The position numbers and the translations under genes are program-made. The notes beneath the pieces were generated by a model. That model saw only the letters and a program-made list of their open reading frames with translations, had not been told where the DNA came from and did no database searches. A DNA stretch of 64,000 nt from positions 62,001 through 126,000 of the forward strand of contig NZ_BLAE01000034.1 in NCBI RefSeq assembly GCF_009687865.1, written 5' to 3'. Source of the DNA: Acrocarpospora macrocephala. Lineage in GTDB: Bacteria; Actinomycetota; Actinomycetes; Streptosporangiales; Streptosporangiaceae. Below are positions 34,264 through 41,764 of the stretch, piece after piece. Numbering within the stretch: position 1 is the stretch's first letter; each line of letters begins with the position of its first letter.

Positions 34264-34618
34264 TGATCTCCAGGTTGTGGCCGTTGGGGTCGGACCAGTA
34301 CAGGCCGCGACCGCCGTCGTTGGTGTTGATCTGACCCGGCCGCTGGTGGAACGGGTCGGCCCAGAAGGTGAGTCCGCGGTCCTTGATCCGGCCCCAGATC
34401 TGGTCGAACTCTTCCTCGGTGACCAGGAAGGCATAGTGCTGGGGATGCACGGGACCGTCGGTCCCGGCGACGTCGAGGGACACCTCGTTGCTGAGGTCGA
34501 CGACGAGGAACGGTCCGAAGGCCGTTGCGGGCGGCAGACCGAGAATTTCCACCATAAACGCGGCGGTCTCCTCGCGGTCACGTGCTGCCACGATCGTGTG
34601 GTTCAACCGCACTGACAT
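34241..34618 (-). CDS. VOC-family (glyoxalase/dioxygenase superfamily) protein
   Basis: 125 aa. Two beta-alpha-beta-beta-beta modules: RLNHTIVAARDREETAAFMV ... FLVVDLSNEVSL and HYAFLVTEEEFDQIWGRI ... GLYWSDPNGHNLEIITRPY. The metal ligands His (NHTI), His (QHYAF) and Glu (LEII) are present. AAGGAG RBS before ATG 34618. Role unknown, possibly antibiotic or aldehyde detoxification. Confidence 0.88.
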   Translation of the reverse strand: MSVRLNHTIVAARDREETAAFMVEILGLPPATAFGPFLVVDLSNEVSLDVAGTDGPVHPQHYAFLVTEEEFDQIWGRIKDRGLTFWADPFHQRPGQINTNDGGRGLYWSDPNGHNLEIITRPYGG

Positions 34619-35043
34619 GTCGATCTCCTTCCCAGAAGGTCCCGACCGCAGGGGATACGACAGGGGCCGCGATGTCTTTCGCCTCCTCATCTCCATGGTA
34701 GGCGCGGCCGTCAGGCCGGGTGGGTACTAGCCGGAGCAGCGGCGCATGGACCAGATTTGGGCCGAGCGTTCGATTTCGGCGGCGGCGGACCAGCTGGTCT
34801 CCGGTGGGCTGGTCACGAGCCGGAATAGGTCGAGTGGTCGCGCGGGTTAGGGCGGTGTCGGCGGGTACGGCAGCCGCCAGTTCCAGCGCGGCATCGTCGA
34901 TTTCGGCGTCCGGCACCGCCATCCAGGCCAGGCCGCGGGCGACCGCGTCCTCGCCGCCCTCCTGGGTTCCAGCGGAGTCCGCATCGGCTGGTCCTGGACC
35001 GCCCAAGGGCTGCAGGTGGTACTGGTCGGCGACAATGGGTCGG
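34619..35043. other. Gene-free stretch with possible remnants
   Basis: No intact gene. The minus strand near 34850-34950 reads GLAWMAVPDAEIDDAALELA, reminiscent of enoyl-CoA hydratases but too short to assign. The plus strand ends with WTAQGLQVVLVGDNGSVNYL ... stop at 35068. Either could be the decayed gene. Confidence 0.3.
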
Positions 35044-35586
35044 TCAACTATCTCTGGCGGTTCCTCTGAGCCCTCCCGACACCACCGCGACGAGCCGGTC
35101 CAGCGTGGCGGGATCGGACAGGTCGGCCGACAGGCACCCGGCCATGAGGGCCTTGACGTCGGGATAGGTGATGTCGGGCCGGACCTCGCCCGACTCCTGG
35201 GCCGAGGCGAGCAGGGCGTTCAGCCGGGCGGTCACGTCGTATCCGGCCTGGGCGGCGGCGGCTTCCACGTCGAAGCCGGCTCCGCCCAGCGCCTCCGCCA
35301 GGCCCCGGTTGGCGGCGGCCTCGCGGACGAGGGTGGCGAAGAAGGTGAAGAACGCGCCGGGGCTGCCGGTCAGGGCGTCGGCCTGCTCGCTGAGCTCCTT
35401 CATGCGTTCGAGGAGGACAGCCGCGAACAGGTCCTCCTTGGTGGGGAAATGGCGGCTGACGGTGCCGGTGCCGACGCCGGCCCGGCGGGCGATCTCGTGC
35501 ACGGGCACGGACAGGCCTTCCGAGGCGAAGATCTCCGCCGCCACGGCCAGCACCCTGGCCCGGTTGCGCTGGGCGTCCGCGCGCAT
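35044..35586 (-). CDS. TetR-family regulator
   Basis: 180 aa. HTH at 10-55 (RVLAVAAEIFASEGLSVPVHEIARRAGVGTGTV, then SRHFPTKEDLF). The C-terminal ligand domain is of the TetR_C type seen in SDR-linked regulators. RBS GAGGGGG before ATG 35586. It faces an SDR gene 82 bp away; the intergenic region carries inverted repeats over the -10 region. Likely represses the SDR and itself. Confidence 0.92.
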   Translation of the reverse strand: MRADAQRNRARVLAVAAEIFASEGLSVPVHEIARRAGVGTGTVSRHFPTKEDLFAAVLLERMKELSEQADALTGSPGAFFTFFATLVREAAANRGLAEALGGAGFDVEAAAAQAGYDVTARLNALLASAQESGEVRPDITYPDVKALMAGCLSADLSDPATLDRLVAVVSGGLRGTARDS

Positions 35587-35616
35587 GGCACCCCCTCGTT
35601 GATAAGCGGGATGGCT

Positions 35617-35649
35617 GTCCCGTATAGTCGAAACGGGACGATCATCCCG
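35617..35649. promoter_or_regulatory. TetR operator region with overlapping inverted repeats
   Basis: GTCCCG (35617-35622) and CGGGAC (35634-35639) form an inverted repeat over a TATAGT hexamer. The same right arm pairs again with TCCCG (35645-35649) through a 6-bp spacer. It lies between the divergent TetR and SDR genes. Confidence 0.55.
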
Positions 35650-35668
35650 ATTCTAGGGGGACACCATC

Positions 35669-36601
35669 ATGCGCTGGACCACCTCGAACATCCCCGACCA
35701 GACCGGCCGCACGGCCGTGGTGACGGGGGCCAACACCGGGCTCGGCTACGAGACGGCCCGGCTGCTCACAGAGAAGGGCGCGACCGTGATCCTGGCCTGC
35801 CGCGACCTGGCCAAAGCCCGGCGGGCGGCCTCGCGGCTCGGCTCCCCGAGGGCGCGCACGCTGCACCTGGACCTGGCCTCGCCCGGCTCGATCAGGTCGG
35901 CGGCCAGGGAACTCGAAGGGGAGCGCGTCGATCTGCTCATCAACAACGCGGGCGGCATCCGGCCCCGGCACGCGGTGACCGGGGAAGGGTTTGAGCTGAC
36001 GTTCGCGACCAACCATCTGGGCACGTTCGCGTTCACCGGGCTGATGCTGGAGCGGCTGCTGGCCGTCCCGGGGTCGCGGGTGGTGACGGTCAGTAGCATC
36101 GGCCACCGGCGCGGCACCATGAACTTCGAGGACCTCCACTTCGAGCGCGGGTACGACTATCAGAAGGCCTACTTCCAGTCGAAGCTCGCCAACCTGCTGT
36201 TCAGTTACGAACTGCACCGGCGGCTGACCGAGGCGGAAGCCGCGACGATCTCGGTGGCGGCCCATCCGGGAAACGCGCGCACCGAGTTCGGCCGGGACAT
36301 GTCGCCGTTCGTCCGGCTCATGATGCGACCAGTCATGCGGCCGCTCACGTGGTGGCTGATGCACGACCCGGAGGTGGGGGCGCTGGCGGCGGTACGGGCG
36401 GCGGTCGATCCTTCGGTACGCGGCGGCGAGTTCTACGGCCCTCCGGGGCGGAGCCAGTTCACCGGGCATCCCGAGCGCATCGAGTCGAGCCTGGCGTCCT
36501 ACGACGCCGACGCGCAGCGGCGGCTGTGGGCGGAGTCGGAGCGCCTGACCGGAGTCGTGTTCAGCTCGATTCCCGCACGACCAGCTCCGTCGGCAGGATG
36601 A
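35669..36601 (+). CDS. SDR-family oxidoreductase
   Basis: 310 aa. Cofactor motif TGANTGLGYETARLLTEKG, NNAGG (about 92-96), catalytic Ser in VSSIGH and YxxxK as YFQSK (about 170). It resembles the retinol dehydrogenase-like SDRs that begin WTxxNIPDQTGRTAVVTG. The normal end is near LTGVVF; the last 12 residues read through a LacI gene remnant on the other strand, so its own stop was lost. RBS AGGGGGA. Probably TetR-controlled. Confidence 0.9.
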   Translation: MRWTTSNIPDQTGRTAVVTGANTGLGYETARLLTEKGATVILACRDLAKARRAASRLGSPRARTLHLDLASPGSIRSAARELEGERVDLLINNAGGIRPRHAVTGEGFELTFATNHLGTFAFTGLMLERLLAVPGSRVVTVSSIGHRRGTMNFEDLHFERGYDYQKAYFQSKLANLLFSYELHRRLTEAEAATISVAAHPGNARTEFGRDMSPFVRLMMRPVMRPLTWWLMHDPEVGALAAVRAAVDPSVRGGEFYGPPGRSQFTGHPERIESSLASYDADAQRRLWAESERLTGVVFSSIPARPAPSAG

Positions 36602-36620
36602 CCGACTCGGTCGCGACGTC
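36561..36620 (-). pseudogene. C-terminal scrap of a LacI-family regulator
   Basis: Minus strand reads ADVATESVILPTELVVRESS and a stop at 36561. This is the standard LacI-family C-terminus. It is cut at 36619, where the 42-bp repeat begins. It overlaps the tail of the SDR gene. Confidence 0.75.
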
Positions 36621-36660
36621 TGCGCCTGCCGATAATTCCATCCGCCCAGGTCTTGGCCCT
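36619..36660. repeat. Copy 2 of the 42-bp repeat, probable IS boundary
   Basis: Matches 33166-33207 with a few substitutions and one missing base. It starts exactly where the LacI fragment loses similarity. The following stretch to 36864 holds no gene I can support. Confidence 0.5.
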
Positions 36661-36864
36661 GTTGTAATGCTTTGCGCAACATCCGTTACCGTCGTGCGGT
36701 GGCCCAGCGCGAGTACGAATGCTCTTCGACGGCGGAGCGGCCGGTGCCGAGGCGGCGGCCGGCGGGGGCGACGGTGGCTGGCTGGAGCAGGCGGTGATAC
36801 TGGCCGCCGCGGCGAGTACGGCGAGTACGGCTCGGGTCTACTCCCACGGCCGCATACTGGTCGC

Positions 36865-36922
36865 CTACTGCACCAGCCCGAGCGAGGTCGCCCGGCACGT
36901 TGACCTCGCGGACCTCGTCGAG
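36865..36922 (+). repeat. Coding-like direct repeat left of the relaxase-like gene
   Basis: Translates on + as YCTSPSEVARHVDLADL. A version with about 80% base identity and one deleted base occurs at 37801-37857, on the other side of the relaxase-like gene. Both look like pieces of the same small protein family. Confidence 0.55.
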
Positions 36923-36938
36923 GTCATCGCCTTCCGAA

Positions 36939-37769
36939 CTAGTAGCGCCCTAAATGCGTGATCGCGGGGCATTCCGCGCGATGCCAGACCGACGATTCCT
37001 CAGCCAGCTGCGGCGGCACACCAGCCACCTCGAAGAAGCGGCCCCCGGGACCTGTCAGGGCCTCAATTTGGAACCCAAGGCCGCGCAACTTCTCCGCCAG
37101 CCGCAATCGGCCGGCCGCTCCACCCGACCGGACCGTCTCGCCGAACTGCCTACGGGACGACGCCAGCTGCCCGCCCGGGTCCGTGACGCCGACCAGATAG
37201 CAGTGCACGTGCAGGACCGGCGGCGGCACCGTCCTGGCGTACGGCGGCGCCTGCGTCACCGCGTGCAAGACTGCGGCGGCCGCGAACCGCGGGGACGCCA
37301 GCAGCTCGGCGAGAGCGACGTCTGCTCCCGCCATCATGGCCTGCTCCAGTTCTTGGCGTAGCAGGCCCTCGGAGTGACTCCAGATAACCGAGACCGAGCC
37401 CGGCGCCCAGAAGGTGATCTCGTGGCTGCGTACCGCGTCGCCGCCCAGAGCGGGGGACCAGCCCGGGCGGATCACTTGCACGTGCGTTTTGGCGTGCCGC
37501 CCCTGCCACGCCTGGGCGAGCGGCGCCGCCATCGCCTGGGTGCCCCGCTCGACACCCAGCTGCCGCAGCGCGTCCGCTGTTCCCAGCCACATCGCGTCGG
37601 CTCGTGGGGGCGGGTCGCCCTGGCGGTGGAAGGTGGAGGGCGCGAGGCCGTCCATGAGCACCAGTTGGGCCATGGCCTGCGTCCTCGCGTCACCGACCGG
37701 CGTCAGGACCGTGCGTGTCGTTAGCACGGGGGTACTTTGCCACAGCGCCGGGCGATTCGAGTAGATCAT
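36939..37769 (-). CDS. Stand-alone MobF (TrwC)-like relaxase domain protein
   Basis: 276 aa. EITFWAPGSVSVIW (117-130) matches the TrwC motif LTFSAPKSVSLLW. VLHAVTQ (His169) and VLHVHCYLVG (His187, His189) correspond to the three metal-binding histidines. AEKLRGLGFQIEALTGPGGR, then FFEVAGVPPQL matches the late relaxase segment. The N-terminal catalytic Tyr pair (DYYxGHG in MobF) is missing: the aligned region reads APSTFHRQGDPP with no Tyr. The helicase half normally following is absent. So either a non-nicking DNA-binding relative or a degenerate relaxase. It lies near a zinc-ribbon gene and between direct repeats, hinting at an integrated conjugative element remnant. Confidence 0.7.
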   Translation of the reverse strand: MIYSNRPALWQSTPVLTTRTVLTPVGDARTQAMAQLVLMDGLAPSTFHRQGDPPPRADAMWLGTADALRQLGVERGTQAMAAPLAQAWQGRHAKTHVQVIRPGWSPALGGDAVRSHEITFWAPGSVSVIWSHSEGLLRQELEQAMMAGADVALAELLASPRFAAAAVLHAVTQAPPYARTVPPPVLHVHCYLVGVTDPGGQLASSRRQFGETVRSGGAAGRLRLAEKLRGLGFQIEALTGPGGRFFEVAGVPPQLAEESSVWHRAECPAITHLGRY

Positions 37770-37800
37770 CAGGCGAATGCCCCACCCCCCACACGGAGGG

Positions 37801-37857
37801 CTACTGTGCCAGCCCGAGGAGGTGGCCCGGTTCGTTGATCTGGCCGACCTGGAGGAG
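37801..37857 (+). repeat. Coding-like direct repeat right of the relaxase-like gene
   Basis: Copy of 36865-36922 with one base deleted. The second half reads PEEVARFVDLADLEE in a shifted frame. It sits between the relaxase-like gene and the zinc-ribbon gene. Confidence 0.55.
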
Positions 37858-37912
37858 CAGGACTGCCCGGCTACTGCTCAGGTCCTCCCGTTCCCAGCGC
37901 GTCGCGTGTGGC

Positions 37913-38677
37913 CTACAGGTTGCCGTACCCGTGGCACTCCGTGCAGGGCCGGATCCGGGACAGCTCCATCTCCACGTCGAACGTGTGCCCAGCCGGGCAC
38001 TGCCACATCGGCCACCTGCCCGCGATCGGCTCCCCGAACTCCGGACACTCGGGGCACTGCTGGCGGCCGGCGCGGCGGCGGGCGTAGCCGAGCGCCTCGT
38101 GCAGTTGGCGGGCCACCTCGCCGCGCAGGTGCGCAAGAGCGGTGCCGACGCGGACGACCACGGTGCCGAACTGGCTGGCGATGTCCGGCGACAGGACGGT
38201 GACGAACTGCCCAACGGTGTAGTCCTCCCACCTTTTCCCGCCGAGGACGCGGCGCGGGTCCTTGTGCTGGAAGCGGTAGGTGTCCGGCAGAGTCTGGGTT
38301 GCAGCGCGGGCCAGCGCCCGGCAGCCGACGATCTGCCCGCTGGTGGAGCGGACCGGACGGTCCTGGTAGACGACGTCCAGGCGGCCGGTGGCGCGCTCGG
38401 CCGTGGCACGGGACACGATGTACGTCACTTCGTCAGTCGGGTTCGGCAGGCCGGTGACCTCCCCGAACCCGACCTCCGACAGGGGGGCGTGCACGACTTC
38501 GCCGCCGGGGGTGTGGAGGGCGATGGACCCGGCGGGCCGCCGGGTCTCCGTGTGGCGGGCCGTCGGTCCGGCGGCCTCCCAGACCGCGAGGACGCCCACG
38601 CTGGGGTCGTCGGTCACGTCCGGGGTGTCCGCGCTGTAGAGGGTGACGGGGTGCGGGGTCAGGTTGATGACGTGCAT
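37913..38677 (-). CDS. Zinc-ribbon protein of mobile-element type
   Basis: 254 aa. N-terminus MHVINLTPHPVTLYS is a signature I associate with small phage or conjugative-element proteins. The C-terminal 50 residues hold a zinc ribbon: CPECP, CPAGH and CTECHGYG. Middle part unrecognised. RBS GAGGAG before ATG 38677. It is upstream of and co-directional with the relaxase-like gene, separated by 143 bp. Function unknown; nucleic-acid binding is likely from the ribbon. Confidence 0.65.
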   Translation of the reverse strand: MHVINLTPHPVTLYSADTPDVTDDPSVGVLAVWEAAGPTARHTETRRPAGSIALHTPGGEVVHAPLSEVGFGEVTGLPNPTDEVTYIVSRATAERATGRLDVVYQDRPVRSTSGQIVGCRALARAATQTLPDTYRFQHKDPRRVLGGKRWEDYTVGQFVTVLSPDIASQFGTVVVRVGTALAHLRGEVARQLHEALGYARRRAGRQQCPECPEFGEPIAGRWPMWQCPAGHTFDVEMELSRIRPCTECHGYGNL

Positions 38678-38886
38678 GGTCTCTCCTCGGGGAGTTCAGG
38701 CCCCGGATGGGTTACATACCGGACCAATGGGCGCCAGAGTAGGGCATCGATCTTTCCTTGCAAGCGTCCGCGTAGGGCTTCGACTCCGCAAGGATTGCCC
38801 CAAGACCCAGGCCTCACTGGGCGCGGGTAACCGGTCTGGTTGCGCGCATCCTGGACCTGTGTCGCCGGGAACGGGATGATCCTCCG

Positions 38887-39768
38887 GTGGACTTCCGGCA
38901 GCTGGAGCGCTTTCTCGCGGTTGTCGACCACGGCGGGTTTCACCGCGCGGCGGAGGCGCTCTACGTCGCGCAGCCGTCGTTGTCGCAGTCGATCAAGCAG
39001 TTGGAGCGCGAGCTGGGCGATGCCCTGTTCCACCGTGTCGGCCGCGGTGTGGTGCTGACGGAGGCGGGACGGGCGCTCGTCGAGCCCGCGCGGGCGGTCG
39101 TCCACACGCTGCGCCTGGCCATCGAGTCCGTCGAGGCGGTGCACGGGCTGCGGACCGGGCGGCTGGAGATCACAGCGATGCCGTCGCAAGCCATCGCCCC
39201 GCTCGCCGGTGTGATTTCCCGCTTCACCGCGGAGTACCCCGGCGTTCGGGTGGTGGTCCGGGCCGGCGCGACCGCGGACCAGGTGGTGGAGGCCGTGCGC
39301 ACCGGCCGGACGGAGCTGGGCCTGCTGGCGGGTGTACGGCTCCCGCAACGGCCTGGCGTGGGCCTGCACCCGGTCGCTCGGCAACGATTCGTTGTCGTGA
39401 CGTCGGCCGGTGGACCGTTCCCCGCCGGCGCGAGGGTGGGGCCGGACGATCTGTCCGGCCTGCGCGTGATCGCCGGCCAGACCGGCACGGGAATGCGTGC
39501 GGTCGTCGATGAGCTGATCCGCTCCGGCGTCGAGCTGACGATCGCCGTGGAGACCGAGCATCGTGAGGCGATTCTGCCCCTGGTGCTCGCAAGGAGCGGC
39601 ATCGCCGTACTGGCCGACTCGTGGCGGGAGACCGCTGAGCGGGCCGGTGCCGTCGTCGTGGACCTCGATCCGCCCGTCCATCTTGAGGTCGCCTACGTGA
39701 GTCACGCGGGTGGGCTCGGTCCGGCGGCGCGCATGTTCCTGCGCATGGCCACGGACCAGGAACGATAG
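38887..39768 (+). CDS. LysR-family transcriptional regulator
   Basis: 293 aa. HTH FRQLERFLAVVDHGGFHRAA ... SLSQSIKQLERELG in the first 60 residues, then a full substrate domain. GTG start 38887. It is followed after 70 bp, in the same direction, by a tartrate/malate dehydrogenase and a dehalogenase gene, so it is their likely regulator. The 209 bp before it hold no gene. Confidence 0.92.
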   Translation: MDFRQLERFLAVVDHGGFHRAAEALYVAQPSLSQSIKQLERELGDALFHRVGRGVVLTEAGRALVEPARAVVHTLRLAIESVEAVHGLRTGRLEITAMPSQAIAPLAGVISRFTAEYPGVRVVVRAGATADQVVEAVRTGRTELGLLAGVRLPQRPGVGLHPVARQRFVVVTSAGGPFPAGARVGPDDLSGLRVIAGQTGTGMRAVVDELIRSGVELTIAVETEHREAILPLVLARSGIAVLADSWRETAERAGAVVVDLDPPVHLEVAYVSHAGGLGPAARMFLRMATDQER

Positions 39769-39838
39769 GAGTCGCCGATCGGTCGGGCAGGAAGCCGATC
39801 TTGGACTTGGGACGGACTTGACTGCTGGAATCGGTGCC

Positions 39839-40867
39839 ATGAAATCGCATCGCATCGCCGTGATCCCCGGCGACGGAATCGGCACCGAAGTATGCCGCGC
39901 CGCCCGCGCCGTACTTGACGCCGTCGGCCGCAGACACGCCATCGACCTCACCTACGACGAGTTCGACTGGTCCTGCGCGCGCTATCTGGACGAGGGCGCG
40001 ATGATGCCCGCCAACGGCCTCGACCTGATCCGCCACCACGATGCGATCTTCCTGGGCGCGGTGGGCGCACCCGGCGTGCCCGATCACGTGTCCCTGTGGG
40101 GGTTGCTGATCCCGATCCGCCGGGGTTTTGAGCAGTTCGTAAACCTGCGTCCGATCCGGGTGCTCGACGGGCAGCAGGCGATCGACCTTGTGGTGGTGCG
40201 CGAGAACGTCGAGGGCGAGTACAGCGAGATCGGCGGGCGCCTGTACCGGGGGACACCGGCCGAGATGGCGGTGCAGGAGTCGGTGTTCACCCGGACGGGG
40301 GTCACCCGCATCGTCGACTACGCCCTGGACCTGGCCGAGCAGCGCAGCGGACGGCTGACTTCGGCGACGAAGTCGAATGGGATCATCCACACGATGCCGT
40401 TCTGGGATGAGATCGTCGCCGAACGGGTCGCCGAGCGCTCCAGCGTGACCATGCGCTCCGAGCACATCGACGCGCTGTGCGCCAAACTGGTGCTCGATCC
40501 GGCCCAGTTCGACGTGATCGTCGCGTCCAACTTGTTTGGCGACATCCTTTCGGACCTCGCCGCCGCCGTCGCGGGCAGCATCGGCCTCGCGCCCGCCGCG
40601 AACATCGACCCGACGCGTGCGCATCCGTCGATGTTCGAGCCCGTCCATGGGTCGGCGCCGGACATCGTGGGCAGGGGAATCGCCAACCCGGTCGGCGCGA
40701 TCTGGACTGCCGCGATGATGCTCGACCACCTGGGTCACCCCGAGGCGTCAGCGAATATCCTGGCGGCCATCGGCAGTGTGTTCGCGAAGAGTTCCGTGCG
40801 CACCCCCGACCTCGGCGGCACGGCCACCACCGCGGACATGACCCTCGCGATCGTCGAAGCCCTCTGA
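39839..40867 (+). CDS. Tartrate dehydrogenase / D-malate dehydrogenase family (beta-decarboxylating)
   Basis: 342 aa. The family of isocitrate/isopropylmalate dehydrogenases is seen in IAVIPGDGIGTEV, VVVRENVEGEYSEIGGR (typical of TtuC/DmlA), the metal Asp segment NLFGDILSDLAAA and FEPVHGSAPDI. It oxidises and decarboxylates 2-hydroxy diacids with NAD. ATG 39839 gives the standard start. It is followed 7 bp later by a dehalogenase gene, suggesting joint use of 2-hydroxy acids such as glycolate or malate as carbon sources. Confidence 0.9.
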   Translation: MKSHRIAVIPGDGIGTEVCRAARAVLDAVGRRHAIDLTYDEFDWSCARYLDEGAMMPANGLDLIRHHDAIFLGAVGAPGVPDHVSLWGLLIPIRRGFEQFVNLRPIRVLDGQQAIDLVVVRENVEGEYSEIGGRLYRGTPAEMAVQESVFTRTGVTRIVDYALDLAEQRSGRLTSATKSNGIIHTMPFWDEIVAERVAERSSVTMRSEHIDALCAKLVLDPAQFDVIVASNLFGDILSDLAAAVAGSIGLAPAANIDPTRAHPSMFEPVHGSAPDIVGRGIANPVGAIWTAAMMLDHLGHPEASANILAAIGSVFAKSSVRTPDLGGTATTADMTLAIVEAL

Positions 40868-40874
40868 AGGAAGC

Positions 40875-41762
40875 ATGAGCGTCCCACTGCCCAGCTCGTT
40901 CCGGTCCCGCACTATCGATGCGGACGGTGTCGCCATCCACACGGTCATCGGGGGTGGCGGGCCGCCGGTGCTGCTTCTGCACGGCTACCCGCAGACGCAC
41001 CTGATCTGGCACGAAGTCGCCCCGGCGCTCGCTTCTCGCCACACGGTCGTGCTGCCGGACCTGCGCGGGTACGGCGACAGCGCCAAACCGGAGCCGGTTA
41101 CCGACGGCCTCTACTCCAAACAGGCGATGGCCCGCGATCAGATCAGGGTGATGCGGGAGCTGGGATTCGACCGCTTCGCCGTGGTCGGACACGACCGGGG
41201 GGCGAGGGTCGGCCACCGGATGGCCCTCGACCACCCCGACGCGATCGAGGCTCTCGCCGTCCTGGACATCGTGCCTACCCGGCACGCGTTCGCGCACGCC
41301 GACGCCGCGTTCGGCCTCGGCTACTACCACTGGTTCTTCCTCGCCGCGAACAACGGAATCCCGGAGCGGTTGATCGGCCACGATCCGGAGTTCTGGATTC
41401 GCAGCCGGATGACGGCCCGGCACTCCGGTGGCGCCGCATACGACGAGGCCGCGGTTCGGGAGTATGTCCGGTGCTTCTCCGACCCTGCCGCGATCGCCGC
41501 GTCATGCGCCGACTACCGGGCGGCGGCCGGCATCGATCTGGAACATGACGAGGCCGACGCGGCAGCGGGCAGGCGCGTGCGCTGCCCGCTGCTGGCGCTC
41601 TGGGGCGAGCACAGCTTCGTCGGCCGCACCTACGACGTCCTGAAGGTCTGGCGCGAATACGCCGAACACGTCAGCGGTACGGCGTTGCCGAGCGATCACT
41701 ACCTACCCGAGGAGGCGCCGGCTCTCGTCATCCGGGAGCTGGAGAAGTTCCTGCCCCGGTGA
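40875..41762 (+). CDS. Fluoroacetate/haloacetate dehalogenase-like alpha/beta hydrolase
   Basis: 295 aa. Nucleophile Asp107 in GHDRGARVGHR with Arg108 and Arg111, the carboxylate-binding pair of fluoroacetate dehalogenases. LDIVPT gives acid Asp131. The halide-site His-Trp is present in YYHWFF, and the general base His is in SDHYLPEEAP. This set closely follows the characterised fluoroacetate dehalogenase, so cleavage of a 2-haloacid to a 2-hydroxyacid is likely, though an epoxide hydrolase relative cannot be excluded. RBS AGGA. It is coupled to the TtuC-type gene by a 7-bp gap. Confidence 0.85.
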   Translation: MSVPLPSSFRSRTIDADGVAIHTVIGGGGPPVLLLHGYPQTHLIWHEVAPALASRHTVVLPDLRGYGDSAKPEPVTDGLYSKQAMARDQIRVMRELGFDRFAVVGHDRGARVGHRMALDHPDAIEALAVLDIVPTRHAFAHADAAFGLGYYHWFFLAANNGIPERLIGHDPEFWIRSRMTARHSGGAAYDEAAVREYVRCFSDPAAIAASCADYRAAAGIDLEHDEADAAAGRRVRCPLLALWGEHSFVGRTYDVLKVWREYAEHVSGTALPSDHYLPEEAPALVIRELEKFLPR

Positions 41763-41764
41763 GC

